Source: a virus. Taken from it: a stretch of 64,000 nt of DNA. The stretch spans positions 28,966-92,965 of IMG/VR virus record IMGVR_UViG_3300033149_002985; one strand, given 5' to 3'. The position numbers were made by a program, and so were the translations under genes. Of this stretch, positions 16,318 to 24,379 are shown one piece after another. Numbering within the stretch: the stretch's first letter is position 1; every line of letters begins with the position of its first letter. The notes under the pieces are model-generated. The model saw only the letters and a list, made by a program, of their open reading frames with translations, searched no databases and was not told the DNA's origin.

Positions 16318-17042
16318 GATTGTCCTTTTGGTTTTTCATCGTTCAAAATTGTTTTTTTATATAAATGACCAGAAGCTGTGTGATAGATACAAATTCCCTC
16401 CGCATTCATAAAACCTGGAACAGCTTTACTTCCTTCCATTTTTAAACGCATTAAAATAGTATCAATTGTAATAGTATTAAACATCCCTTCATATAAAATA
16501 GGAACAACTTTACAGCATTTTGGAGCGGGGGAAGTATATTTTTCTTCTTTTGTTTTAGAGTTAATACTAATTAATCTTTTCTCTTTATTATGTTGATGCC
16601 ATTTTTTAACATTAAATAATGCAAGTCTTTTTTCGTCTAATCCATAATTTCTATTTATTCCTTTACCGTAAAATTCTCCAAAATGCCTCCCTTTTCCTAG
16701 TTTGAGAAGTTCTTCTGCGTTTTCTTTAACCCATCGAGCAAAACCATGATTATCACAATTTTTTCCGCTATCTACCGAAAGCCATCTTGTACGAGAACCA
16801 GCAAACATATATAAAATATCATTTTCATCCGTCATTGCGAGTGTTTTATAAAGACAATATTTATCAATAAATTCTTTCATAGCTTCATCTGTGCCTACTC
16901 CTTGATTCCATTCAGTAAAAAATGAATTATGTAAATCTTGTCTACGCATAATAACAATTTGTCCATTAGTTCCATCAATTTTTTCGCTGATTACTATATC
17001 TCTACTTAATCGAGGTATTTTATTAAATTTTTGGAATTCCAT
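16314..17042 (-). CDS. RNA ligase (nucleotidyltransferase superfamily)
   Basis: A 242-residue protein. Residues 19-28 (SEKIDGTNGQ) contain the KxDG adenylation motif, with Lys21 as the AMP acceptor. Later motifs follow in order: GRHFGEFYGKGINRNYG (motif III region), AEGICIYHTA (motif IV) and HLYKKT (motif V). The order and length fit the Rnl2/DRB0094 RNA-ligase-like family, which seals breaks using ATP. Phages use such enzymes to repair tRNA cut by host defences. A good AAGGAG site precedes the ATG. With RtcB at 61053, this phage has two ligase types. Confidence 0.8.
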   Translation of the reverse strand: MEFQKFNKIPRLSRDIVISEKIDGTNGQIVIMRRQDLHNSFFTEWNQGVGTDEAMKEFIDKYCLYKTLAMTDENDILYMFAGSRTRWLSVDSGKNCDNHGFARWVKENAEELLKLGKGRHFGEFYGKGINRNYGLDEKRLALFNVKKWHQHNKEKRLISINSKTKEEKYTSPAPKCCKVVPILYEGMFNTITIDTILMRLKMEGSKAVPGFMNAEGICIYHTASGHLYKKTILNDEKPKGQS

Positions 17043-17343
17043 TTTTACTCCTTATAAAATAAAAAATACTTGTTAAAATGATTCCTATAAATAATAATGC
17101 AATAACAGCAATAGCTGTAATTTCTCCTAAAAATTCTGAAGTTATGACATTCATAAAACCTTTAATAAAATTAGTCGTTTTTGTTCCTTGTATAATAATA
17201 CCTGAAAATATCATCCAAAAACCTAAATTAAAAAAATTTTGTAAAGTTAAATATTCAACACATCCTTCTTTATATTTTATACTTTTAACATAAGTGAAAT
17301 ACATAATAATTCCACCTAATACAATTATTATATTAAATAACAT
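17023..17343 (-). CDS. Membrane protein, three predicted spans
   Basis: A 106-residue protein with hydrophobic helices at about 1-18, 37-52 and 72-97. An AAGGAAAT site precedes the ATG. It overlaps the RNA ligase start by 20 bases. A phage membrane protein of unknown role. Confidence 0.65.
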   Translation of the reverse strand: MLFNIIIVLGGIIMYFTYVKSIKYKEGCVEYLTLQNFFNLGFWMIFSGIIIQGTKTTNFIKGFMNVITSEFLGEITAIAVIALLFIGIILTSIFYFIRSKNGIPKI

Positions 17344-17519
17344 TAATTATTTCCTTCTTCACAAACAAATTTAAAATCTAATAAATTATATAAAATTGAA
17401 CTAAGCATAAAACCATTAAAAATATGTATCCAATGTATATCAAAAAATTTAGCAGAGAAATTAGCAATGAAAGTGTATAAAATAATTCCTATTAAATGTA
17501 TTTTTTGTGCTTGAGTCAT
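17343..17519 (-). CDS. Small membrane protein
   Basis: A 58-residue frame with two hydrophobic stretches (HLIGIILYTFIANF; HIFNGFMLSSILYNLL). The start overlaps the upstream mini-gene stop, and the stop TAA overlaps the next ATG. Confidence 0.55.
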   Translation of the reverse strand: MTQAQKIHLIGIILYTFIANFSAKFFDIHWIHIFNGFMLSSILYNLLDFKFVCEEGNN

Positions 17520-17614
17520 TCCAATATTCTCTTTTTAATATCTTTCCTAATATTCCAAAAACCTGCAAGAGAAATGAGTATTAAAATAGATGCAATTATT
17601 TGATAGATATTCAT
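17516..17614 (-). CDS. Single-span membrane peptide, first gene after a promoter
   Basis: A 32-residue peptide with one helix (IIASILILISLAGFW) and a basic tail. It is the first gene downstream of the promoter at 17634-17663. It is preceded by GGGAAGAAAG, a fair ribosome site. Confidence 0.55.
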   Translation of the reverse strand: MNIYQIIASILILISLAGFWNIRKDIKKRILE

Positions 17615-17633
17615 GATCTTTCTTCCCTATATA

Positions 17634-17663
17634 AGTATAACATACGCTTTAGAAGGCTGTCAA
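17634..17663 (-). promoter_or_regulatory. Sigma-70-type promoter, leftward
   Basis: On the minus strand, TTGACA (17663-17658), an 18-base spacer ending in TATGT, and TATACT (17639-17634). The -10 box is extended by TG one base upstream. It overlaps the stop of the gene at 17660 and lies 20 bases before the next start. It probably drives the leftward genes from 17614. Confidence 0.85.
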
Positions 17664-17857
17664 GAGCTCAACCTGATAATAATATGAGTAGGAAAAGCAT
17701 AGTCATTTAAGAACACTTTTATACAATTATCATCTTCATCATGCAAAAGTCTCCAAACATTACTACCTCCAGATTCTTCATAACCCTCTGCAATTAAACC
17801 ATTTACAGTAGCTCGTAATAATTTTTTATAAAATTCTAAATTCTCAAGAACGTCCAT
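17660..17857 (-). CDS. Small protein, unknown
   Basis: A 65-residue, acidic helical protein (ENLEFYKKLLRATVNGLIAE). Its TGA lies inside the -35 box of the promoter for the next operon. It overlaps the glycosyltransferase upstream by one base. Confidence 0.6.
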   Translation of the reverse strand: MDVLENLEFYKKLLRATVNGLIAEGYEESGGSNVWRLLHDEDDNCIKVFLNDYAFPTHIIIRLSS

Positions 17858-18456
17858 TAAGATCTCCTATTTTTAAATTCCCTACTTTTCTGCCAATGTA
17901 TAATTACAGGCTCTTTAATGTAATTAGGAACTTCTTTTTTCATATTTATCACAACACAATAGCTGGCTGGTAATTTATAAATATTCAAATCAACTTGTTT
18001 TTCGATTATTCGTTCCAAAATTTTTTGTTCCCAAACATTAGGAGCTTCTTTACAATCTCTAATACATTGTTCGAAAATTTTAATCATTTTTTCATTATAT
18101 TTTATAAACATTGTGCCAGATAATAGATGGAAATTATCCCCCCCTGTTTGATTCCTCCAATTTAAATACCAATCTAGCCAATGAGCTCCAAAATCTGTTT
18201 CTTTTGGCAAATCAAAAAGTAATTGGGGATAAGATTCTATTATTGCATCTGCATCTAAGAATACGACATCTTCTTTAAATTTATTCATTGTATTCAATAT
18301 AAAAGTAGGTTTATATGATGTATTTGCATTCCAGTTTTGAAGATCAATAACTTTTTCAATATGATAATCTAACTTCCACTTTTTTAAAGAAGGTAATAAA
18401 TAAGTATTCATTACATTTTCATAATTTCCTGGAGTGTAATATGAAATAAATTTCAC
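17857..18456 (-). CDS. Glycosyltransferase-like protein (GT-A, DxD)
   Basis: A 199-residue protein with MKFISYYTPGNYENVM at the start and VVFLDADAIIESYP at about residues 64-77, whose DADA is the metal-binding DxD of GT-A nucleotide-sugar transferases. HLLSGTMFIKYNEKM and VIIHWQKSREF fit the acceptor half of nucleotide-diphospho-sugar transferases. It would transfer a sugar from a nucleotide donor to an unknown acceptor. First in a run of sugar genes. Confidence 0.75.
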   Translation of the reverse strand: MKFISYYTPGNYENVMNTYLLPSLKKWKLDYHIEKVIDLQNWNANTSYKPTFILNTMNKFKEDVVFLDADAIIESYPQLLFDLPKETDFGAHWLDWYLNWRNQTGGDNFHLLSGTMFIKYNEKMIKIFEQCIRDCKEAPNVWEQKILERIIEKQVDLNIYKLPASYCVVINMKKEVPNYIKEPVIIHWQKSREFKNRRS

Positions 18457-18614
18457 TTTTTAACCTCAACTAATTTATATATTTTTCCATTTTTAAGTAT
18501 TATTTTAGCATCTTTGGCTTCTTCTAAAGTTAAAGAACCGCCTATTAATTCTCTCCCATCAGATAATCTAATATATCCTTCAGCTAATACACCAATTACA
18601 TATTGATTTTTCAT
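18453..18614 (-). CDS. Small protein, unknown
   Basis: A 53-residue protein, beta-rich, with GYIRLSDGRELIGGSLTLEE and KIILKNGKIYKLVEVKK. It overlaps both flanking glycosyltransferases by four bases (ATGA), so it is co-translated with them. Not recognised. Confidence 0.6.
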   Translation of the reverse strand: MKNQYVIGVLAEGYIRLSDGRELIGGSLTLEEAKDAKIILKNGKIYKLVEVKK

Positions 18615-19489
18615 AATCCTACCTCCTTTAATTTTTTAAATAATTCTTGAATCCTAATACTAATATCGTGGTCTTGATAACATATTTTTTGAGTTTGTTT
18701 TCCAATATATCCTAAATATTCATATTGTAATAAAAAAATTAATTTTTTAATCATAGAAAACGAATCATCGTAAAAAAATATTTCTTCATTTTCTTTAAAT
18801 AACATACGAGTATCTTCTCTATTATATGTTAATACAGGAGTGCCACAGGCACTACTTTCAAAAATCCGATGAGCCAAAGCAGAAGTATCATTTGTAATAT
18901 CTAAAACAATATGGGTTTTATTAATTTCTTCTATTAATTGTTCTCCTTCTATAAATCCGTGAGTATCTTCGTTTTTGTCCCACTCATGACCAAAAACTTT
19001 TACATTAAATCCTAATTCTCGTAGTTTATTAACTACTTCATTTCGATTAGGAATAAAGCTATGTTTGCCAACTCCAATTACTAATATATCTGTTTCTTTT
19101 TTTAAATGGAGATTTTTATGATAGCGTTTATCACAAGAAGTTGGATTATAAATAACTAATTTTTTATTTTTTAAATCATTGTATAATCTCCAATCATTAG
19201 TAACATAAATATCACAATTTTCCATATGTTCTTCAGAATAAAGATTAGGATCAGATAATCCAAATGCTATTACAGGTATTTTGATTTTTTCGAATTCTTC
19301 TTCTGTAATTTTAGTTCCTGCACCTACAAGCCAAACTTGATCATATTTATTGTAATCTATTTTAGGATTTTGATTTTTATTAAATAAATCTACTTTATGT
19401 CCAAGAATTTGCAAATATTCATAAGTTGCTCTTGTTGTAGGAAAGCTATTCCAATTATAGAAAAATGGTATTACCATACAAATTTTCAT
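18611..19489 (-). CDS. GT-B glycosyltransferase, CgeB-like
   Basis: A 292-residue protein. The N-terminal Rossmann domain begins MKICMVIPFFYNWNSFPTTR. The C-terminal donor-binding half has VIGVGKHSFIPNRNEVV, HIVLDITNDTSALAHRIFES and SACGTPVLTYNREDTR. This is typical of the glycosyl-transferase 1_2 / CgeB group, whose conserved ExxxCGTP-type loop holds the nucleotide sugar. Acceptor unknown. Preceded by GGAGG. Confidence 0.85.
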   Translation of the reverse strand: MKICMVIPFFYNWNSFPTTRATYEYLQILGHKVDLFNKNQNPKIDYNKYDQVWLVGAGTKITEEEFEKIKIPVIAFGLSDPNLYSEEHMENCDIYVTNDWRLYNDLKNKKLVIYNPTSCDKRYHKNLHLKKETDILVIGVGKHSFIPNRNEVVNKLRELGFNVKVFGHEWDKNEDTHGFIEGEQLIEEINKTHIVLDITNDTSALAHRIFESSACGTPVLTYNREDTRMLFKENEEIFFYDDSFSMIKKLIFLLQYEYLGYIGKQTQKICYQDHDISIRIQELFKKLKEVGL

Positions 19490-19492
19490 CTT

Positions 19493-20770
19493 TTATCCTT
19501 TATTATAATTAGTTTGTTTGATTACTCGTTCCATTTCTCCAACCACCCATTTTTGTTCTTCCATTGTAAGAAATTTGTTATGAATAAGAGGAGTATACTC
19601 TCTTTTTTTAGCTTCTTCGCCTATTTTTTGGTAAAAATCTTTATTATATTGTCGAAAATTTTTACTAAGTATTTCACAATTAAAAGAATCAGGATCATTA
19701 AAGATCGGAGTTCCAGGAAGAGGAATAAAAGTACTAAGCGTAGCATAATCTATTGGGAAAACTTTTAATAAAGTTTCATTAATAAGAGGCGAATCTAGTC
19801 GTTCGCCAGGCACACCTGCCATAAAAAGACCTCTAACCTTTAATCCTGCTCTTTGAGCATTAATACAACCCTTAAACATTTTTTCAACTGTTGTATTCTT
19901 ATGTAAGAAATCCAATACTCTCTGATCTAAATTTTCAATACCAGGAGACATTTCTCTTGCTCCTGAATCATACATTGCGTTAGCAATTTCTTCTGTTACA
20001 GATTCGGCTCTAATACTACATCTCCAAAGTATTTTCAACGGTTTAACTTTCTTACAAAATTCTAAACATCTCTTAGAATTAGAAGTTAAATTATCATCGG
20101 CTAATCTAAATTGATTGATGTTATACTTCTTTTTAAGTAATTCCATTTCTTCTATAATACTATCAATGGAGCGATAGCGAACTTTCCGTGTCCACATAGC
20201 TTGAGAAGCACAGAAACTACAATTAAAAGGACATCCTCTGCTAGTTAAAAAATTGATACTATCTCCTTCTTTTTTATCAAAGAAAATTCCTTTACCTAAT
20301 TTAGTTTCAACTAAATCATAGTTTATAAAAGGAAGAGAATCCAAATCTTTTACGTATTCTTTCATAAAATAAACAGGTTTTAATTGATTTTTTTCAACAT
20401 CGTTTATCATTTCAAGAATTAAATTTTCCCCTTCTCCTACGCAAATAGCGTCAAATAGTTTGGTTTCGTTAACTTCTTTAAACATAGATGAAACATGAAC
20501 TCCACCTATAAAAATCTTTGTCTTAGGAAAATGTTTCCTAATTAATTTAGCACAATCCTCGTTCATAGGATATTCCAAGGTAGTACCTCCCAAGCAAATA
20601 ATGTCATAATCGGGATAATTTAACAATTCTTTTTTAAGCATGGGTCGAATAAATTTAACTTCATGTCCTGCGTTTTGGGCAATAGTGGCTACCATTAGTA
20701 GTCCCACAGGAATCTGTACGTGTTGGCGCACGAGATATGGTGCTGGAGACTCTAGAAAAAGAATTCTCAT
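19493..20770 (-). CDS. B12-binding radical SAM enzyme
   Basis: Start chosen at MRILFLESP (20770), which has an AAAAGGAGA site and overlaps the methyltransferase stop (ATGA). The 425-residue protein has an N-terminal cobalamin-binding-type domain (about 1-150; YDIICLGGTTLEYPM, IFIGGVHVS), then a radical SAM core with FLTSRGCPFNCSFCASQA holding the CxxxCxxC cluster ligands. Later segments (FRLADDN, PGIENLDQRVL, AGVPGE) fit the TIM barrel. Enzymes of this class methylate or rearrange unactivated carbons in lipids, sugars or cofactors. Such a gene on a phage, inside a sugar operon, is unusual. Confidence 0.9.
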   Translation of the reverse strand: MRILFLESPAPYLVRQHVQIPVGLLMVATIAQNAGHEVKFIRPMLKKELLNYPDYDIICLGGTTLEYPMNEDCAKLIRKHFPKTKIFIGGVHVSSMFKEVNETKLFDAICVGEGENLILEMINDVEKNQLKPVYFMKEYVKDLDSLPFINYDLVETKLGKGIFFDKKEGDSINFLTSRGCPFNCSFCASQAMWTRKVRYRSIDSIIEEMELLKKKYNINQFRLADDNLTSNSKRCLEFCKKVKPLKILWRCSIRAESVTEEIANAMYDSGAREMSPGIENLDQRVLDFLHKNTTVEKMFKGCINAQRAGLKVRGLFMAGVPGERLDSPLINETLLKVFPIDYATLSTFIPLPGTPIFNDPDSFNCEILSKNFRQYNKDFYQKIGEEAKKREYTPLIHNKFLTMEEQKWVVGEMERVIKQTNYNKG

Positions 20771-21252
20771 GAAATATCTCCTTTTAACCAATTTAACCAA
20801 TTTGCTTTATAATTTTTCTGAAAATGAACAATACCAAATTGAAAACCCATAGGTGGAAATTCTTTTGGAGTATTAATTAATAAAATTTCTTTAATATCAA
20901 AACCATGATTTTGCATATCTCGAACTCTTGCTTTTGTCCAAATATGATTAATTGTGATTAAAAAAACAATATTTTGTGAAATTTCAAAAGAATGAATTAA
21001 AAATTTTCGCATTTTGGAATAAGGTGGATTTGTAATAATCCAATCAACTTTTTTATTATAATTAAAAAAATCTTTTCCTTCTTCTATTTCACACCAATCT
21101 GCTTTCATATATTTTAAAAAATTACCAGTTCCTTTACATGGTTCAAGAATTTTACCAGAAGGTTTAAAATGTTCAACAATAGCTTTACACAAATAATCTG
21201 GAGTCATTATAACATCATTACTTGAATAATTTCTATTTGGTTGATTTTTCAT
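20767..21252 (-). CDS. DNA methyltransferase (NPPY type)
   Basis: A 161-residue protein with motif I as ILEPCKGTGNFLKYM (about 35-49) and motif IV as DWIITNPPYSK (about 71-81). It fits an amino-methyltransferase acting on adenine N6 or cytosine N4, probably on DNA. It is smaller than most restriction-modification enzymes and no specificity domain is visible. It sits among sugar genes, which may point to a DNA-modification role. Confidence 0.75.
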   Translation of the reverse strand: MKNQPNRNYSSNDVIMTPDYLCKAIVEHFKPSGKILEPCKGTGNFLKYMKADWCEIEEGKDFFNYNKKVDWIITNPPYSKMRKFLIHSFEISQNIVFLITINHIWTKARVRDMQNHGFDIKEILLINTPKEFPPMGFQFGIVHFQKNYKANWLNWLKGDIS

Positions 21253-21416
21253 TTTTCCACCTTTTCTTTACATGGATCAACTTCTGCTAATAATTTACCA
21301 TCTAATGCCCAATATTGAGTTATTCTTCTAGCAACTCCACCATTATTTTGTTCTTGTTGACTTGCTCCACGAACTTCGATATCTGTTACTATAACCTGTA
21401 TTAATTTCGCACTCAT
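21249..21416 (-). CDS. Small conserved phage protein (LIQVIVT type)
   Basis: Start at 21416 (MSAKLIQV) is preferred because AAAGGAG precedes it. The 55-residue product contains KLIQVIVTDIEVRG and then RRITQYWALDGKLLAEVDPC, a pattern recurring in very diverse phages without a known role. Confidence 0.75.
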   Translation of the reverse strand: MSAKLIQVIVTDIEVRGASQQEQNNGGVARRITQYWALDGKLLAEVDPCKEKVEK

Positions 21417-22189
21417 GATTTCTCCTTTGGTTTGAAAGGACAAGCATCCCATAGAGGATTCAAATTTATTTCTGATTTATTATATTGTTTGAATTTTTGA
21501 TCAATTAATAAAAAATTAGTTTCCTTATTTATTATTAAAGGAATATCGTCTTTACGATTTACAGAAGTAAAATAATCTCGAAATTTAAATCCTTTACCTA
21601 GAACTTTTTCAGATAATCGAACCCAAATATTAGGAATTCCGTATGCATCTGCTATTATTAACCCATGCAAAGCAGAACTCATAACTTGTTCACTTGCACA
21701 AATTTCATCTATAAATTGATAGAGATCTCCTGTAATATCAATAAAATGAATATTTTTAAATCGTTTTTTAAGAATAGGAATTAATTCTCTATCTATATGG
21801 TGTGGAATAATAGATAAGGCATATTTTTTATCCATCCTTGGCTTATAAAATCTTGACATTAATAATGCTGGATCACCATAAATTTTTGGACAGTCATAAC
21901 CTCTTTTAATTAATTCTTCTCTAGTTAATTTACCCCTTACTGCACAAATTTTTTTAGGTTTTTCTTGAAACATTGTATTATCTGTTTCAGACATTTTACC
22001 AGTGCCCCAAATTATAGTATTTTTATCAGCCCATCCAATCACACTTCCAATTGCCATATAAATTGTTTCGTTTTCTGGATTCAGAAAACTATTATTAACA
22101 ATAGTTGGAGCATGTCCAGTAATTAGACGAATTAATTCGCTATTTAAAGTATCACCAAAATTTCTTAATTTACAAGCTCTAAGTAACAT
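21413..22189 (-). CDS. Polysaccharide pyruvyl transferase family protein
   Basis: A 258-residue protein. NFGDTLNSELIRLI (10-23), IWGTGKMSE (60s), AVRGKLTREELIKRG, IYGDPALLMSRF and SSALHGLIIADAYGIPNIWV match the PS_pyruv_trans fold in order. Enzymes of this family move a pyruvate ketal from phosphoenolpyruvate onto a sugar, giving acidic glycans in capsules, S-layer polymers or exopolysaccharide. The start overlaps no ribosome site of note. In a phage it could alter host surface glycan, or the phage's own. Confidence 0.85.
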   Translation of the reverse strand: MLLRACKLRNFGDTLNSELIRLITGHAPTIVNNSFLNPENETIYMAIGSVIGWADKNTIIWGTGKMSETDNTMFQEKPKKICAVRGKLTREELIKRGYDCPKIYGDPALLMSRFYKPRMDKKYALSIIPHHIDRELIPILKKRFKNIHFIDITGDLYQFIDEICASEQVMSSALHGLIIADAYGIPNIWVRLSEKVLGKGFKFRDYFTSVNRKDDIPLIINKETNFLLIDQKFKQYNKSEINLNPLWDACPFKPKEKS

Positions 22190-22205
22190 TTTTTAAAATC
22201 CTCTA

Positions 22206-22691
22206 TTATTTTTGTGCGTATTTTCTTAAATCCACAAATTTAATTTTTCTTTGTTTACTTTTGGGTTTAAAAATAATAATAGCAGAAGCAAATGGAGCAG
22301 TTGTTTTTTTACCTCCAAACTTTACTTTGCCTCTCATAAACCAGATTTCATCTGCATTATTGCAAATAATATCATGCCAATAGGTTCTATCTGTAGCGGA
22401 AACAATTAAAAATACTACAGTAGCATTATTATTTTCTGATTCTGCATATCCTTTTTCTAACCATTCTCTAGTATGTCCACCATAGGGAGGATTAACGAAA
22501 ACAATCTCATCTTTCCAAGATTTAATTAATCCATTATCTTTTATAGTATAATGTTTTTTACATTTTGTATTTTCATGAGTACAACAAGGATCAAGGGTAA
22601 AATTAAATATAGAATCTAAATAATTAAATAAATTTAAAGGAGTAGCCCATTCGTTACTTTTAGATGAAACCATCGCCTTTTGTAATGACAT
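22206..22691 (-). CDS. DNA N6-adenine methyltransferase (phage Dam type)
   Basis: A 161-residue protein with EWATPLNLFNYLDSIFNFTL and DPCC, EIVFVNPPYGGHTREWLEKG and VVFLIVSATDRTYWHDII. This is the layout of the compact phage Dam family (PF05869), with NPPY as catalytic motif IV. It is expected to methylate adenine in a short target site, protecting phage DNA from host nucleases. It lies in a cluster with two other methyltransferases. Confidence 0.88.
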   Translation of the reverse strand: MSLQKAMVSSKSNEWATPLNLFNYLDSIFNFTLDPCCTHENTKCKKHYTIKDNGLIKSWKDEIVFVNPPYGGHTREWLEKGYAESENNNATVVFLIVSATDRTYWHDIICNNADEIWFMRGKVKFGGKKTTAPFASAIIIFKPKSKQRKIKFVDLRKYAQK

Positions 22692-22703
22692 AATTATACT
22701 CCT

Positions 22704-23303
22704 TTATTTAGCATTAGCTTTTATTCTCCAAAAATAATAACCTTTTCCTTTTTCCTTTTTAATACTTATAATATGATATTGTTTAAATAATTCTTTAATT
22801 TCTTTAGGGGAATATTCTATCAAAGGTTCGGGTTTTTTACAATACCTTTTTTGAGTTCCTATCCTAAATAAAATATCAATTTCCCCCTCAGGGGTTAAAA
22901 CTCTTCTAAAAAAATCTAAATATTGTTTACAAAGTTTAGGAGAAATATGTTGAAAAACATGCCTAGCATAAACAAAATCTATAGGTAATAATATTTTCTT
23001 TTCATAATGTTCTGCAAGAACTAATTTAACCTTATATATATCTCCGTGCATTTTGATAAAATCAAAAGCTTCATTTAATATCTTAGATGACACTTCAATC
23101 CCATAAACTTTTTTAGCGTATTTAGAAAAATAATATGTTTCCCTGCCATACCCACAGCCAATATCAACAATAACTTTATCCTTAATCTTTTCAATAATTT
23201 CTGAATCTTCAAGTGCTAATTGAAAATTTTTATATTGTTTATGATTGGCAAAATAATCATTTTGCTGAAGTTTTTTCCAAACACGTAAGTTGTGGTCGAT
23301 CAT
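22704..23303 (-). CDS. Class I SAM-dependent methyltransferase
   Basis: A 199-residue protein with VIVDIGCGYGRETYYFSK (about 44-61, motif I), KVYGIEVSSKILNEA and FVYARHVFQHISPKL. It is a small-molecule, sugar or protein-type methyltransferase rather than a DNA enzyme, since it lacks an NPPY motif. Its place among sugar genes suggests a sugar or lipid substrate, but this is inference. Confidence 0.82.
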   Translation of the reverse strand: MIDHNLRVWKKLQQNDYFANHKQYKNFQLALEDSEIIEKIKDKVIVDIGCGYGRETYYFSKYAKKVYGIEVSSKILNEAFDFIKMHGDIYKVKLVLAEHYEKKILLPIDFVYARHVFQHISPKLCKQYLDFFRRVLTPEGEIDILFRIGTQKRYCKKPEPLIEYSPKEIKELFKQYHIISIKKEKGKGYYFWRIKANAK

Positions 23304-23471
23304 TTATTTCCTTTTTCTTAAATCGTATTTGCTCTCAATTAAAGATAACAAATCTCCTCTAGCATCTTCCATCTCTCCGTTTAACATATCAGCAAAATAG
23401 TCAAGATAATATTCTGACCAACATGATAAAATATCTTCTTTGGTTATTTTATAATCACTATTTCTATCCAT
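23304..23471 (-). CDS. Small acidic protein, unknown
   Basis: A 55-residue frame (YKITKEDILSCWSEYYLDYF, then a basic end). It overlaps the glycosyltransferase above it by eight bases and stops at the start of the methyltransferase gene. Confidence 0.6.
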   Translation of the reverse strand: MDRNSDYKITKEDILSCWSEYYLDYFADMLNGEMEDARGDLLSLIESKYDLRKRK

Positions 23472-24135
23472 TATACTCTCTTTTATATTTTTCTATGACT
23501 TCTTTATATGATAAATGTTCAATATCTTTTAAATTGTATTTTCCGCCCCATTCTTTATCTATTTTTCTCTTCCAAGAACCAATTCTATTACTATGGAAAT
23601 CAATACTATATAAAACTTTATTAACATCAGTTGTAGGATAAACTTTCTCCATTACTTCTCGCCATTTTGCGTCTTCTGCACCAAAATTCATATTTTCTGG
23701 AAAACGAATAGTTTTATTTACTGGAAAGAGCAAGGTAGCAAAACCCCTAGTTGTACCAGGTTTCTTAGTTTTTAAATTTTCCCATGTACAATAAACCATT
23801 TTATCTTCTGTCATTTCTTTTAATTGTAGTTCAATTCTTTCAGGATGAGAAACGTCGTCAGAATCCATCCACATAGCGTATTTTGTATTGCATAAATCTA
23901 ATAAACGATTCCTAGCATGACCTACACCCCAATTTTCATCCCAATAATAATATTTAATTCTATTATCTTGTTGACTTAACTTTTCAACAATTTGTTTAGT
24001 ATTATCTGTTGATCCGTCATCATAAATAATCAATTCAAAATTTGTATATGTTTGATTGAGAATACTTTGAATAGATCGCTCTATAAAATCTTCTCTATTA
24101 TAAACTGGCATTAATACACTTATTTTTTCATTCAT
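23464..24135 (-). CDS. Family 2 glycosyltransferase (GT-A)
   Basis: A 223-residue protein with ISVLMPVYNREDFIERSIQS (5-24), FELIIYDDGSTDNT (33-46), NWGVGHARNRLLD and MWMDSDDVSHPERI, where DSDD is the DxD metal site. This is a textbook GT2 enzyme that transfers a sugar from a nucleotide sugar. The C-terminus (AEDAKWREVMEKVYPTTDVN) is short and lacks a membrane anchor. Confidence 0.92.
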   Translation of the reverse strand: MNEKISVLMPVYNREDFIERSIQSILNQTYTNFELIIYDDGSTDNTKQIVEKLSQQDNRIKYYYWDENWGVGHARNRLLDLCNTKYAMWMDSDDVSHPERIELQLKEMTEDKMVYCTWENLKTKKPGTTRGFATLLFPVNKTIRFPENMNFGAEDAKWREVMEKVYPTTDVNKVLYSIDFHSNRIGSWKRKIDKEWGGKYNLKDIEHLSYKEVIEKYKREYNG

Positions 24136-24379
24136 AATAAACTCCTTTAAATTTATTCCCTTTTAAATAATTACGAACTTGTGTAGCTTTAATTAAAATC
24201 TCTTCATATTGACATCTAATACAAGAATTACACTCATCTATACAATCACCATGATGCTCATTTTGCGATTCTTTAATAAATTGAGCCCATGTTCTTAATG
24301 TTTCACATCTATCAGGTTTTTTATCCATATAAATACAATAAACTAAATAAGTAATATCTCTTAATAATAATTTTTTCAT
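24128..24379 (-). CDS. Small Cys-rich protein
   Basis: An 83-residue protein with HHGDCIDECNSCIRCQYEE (about 42-60), four closely spaced Cys that suggest metal binding. The N-terminal part is helical. It overlaps both flanking genes by a few bases. Confidence 0.65.
   Translation of the reverse strand: MKKLLLRDITYLVYCIYMDKKPDRCETLRTWAQFIKESQNEHHGDCIDECNSCIRCQYEEILIKATQVRNYLKGNKFKGVYYE

Noticed and set aside
15595-17345. Toxin-antitoxin or restriction system among the run of short genes
   Set aside because: The short genes are coupled but show no known toxin, antitoxin or restriction motif.
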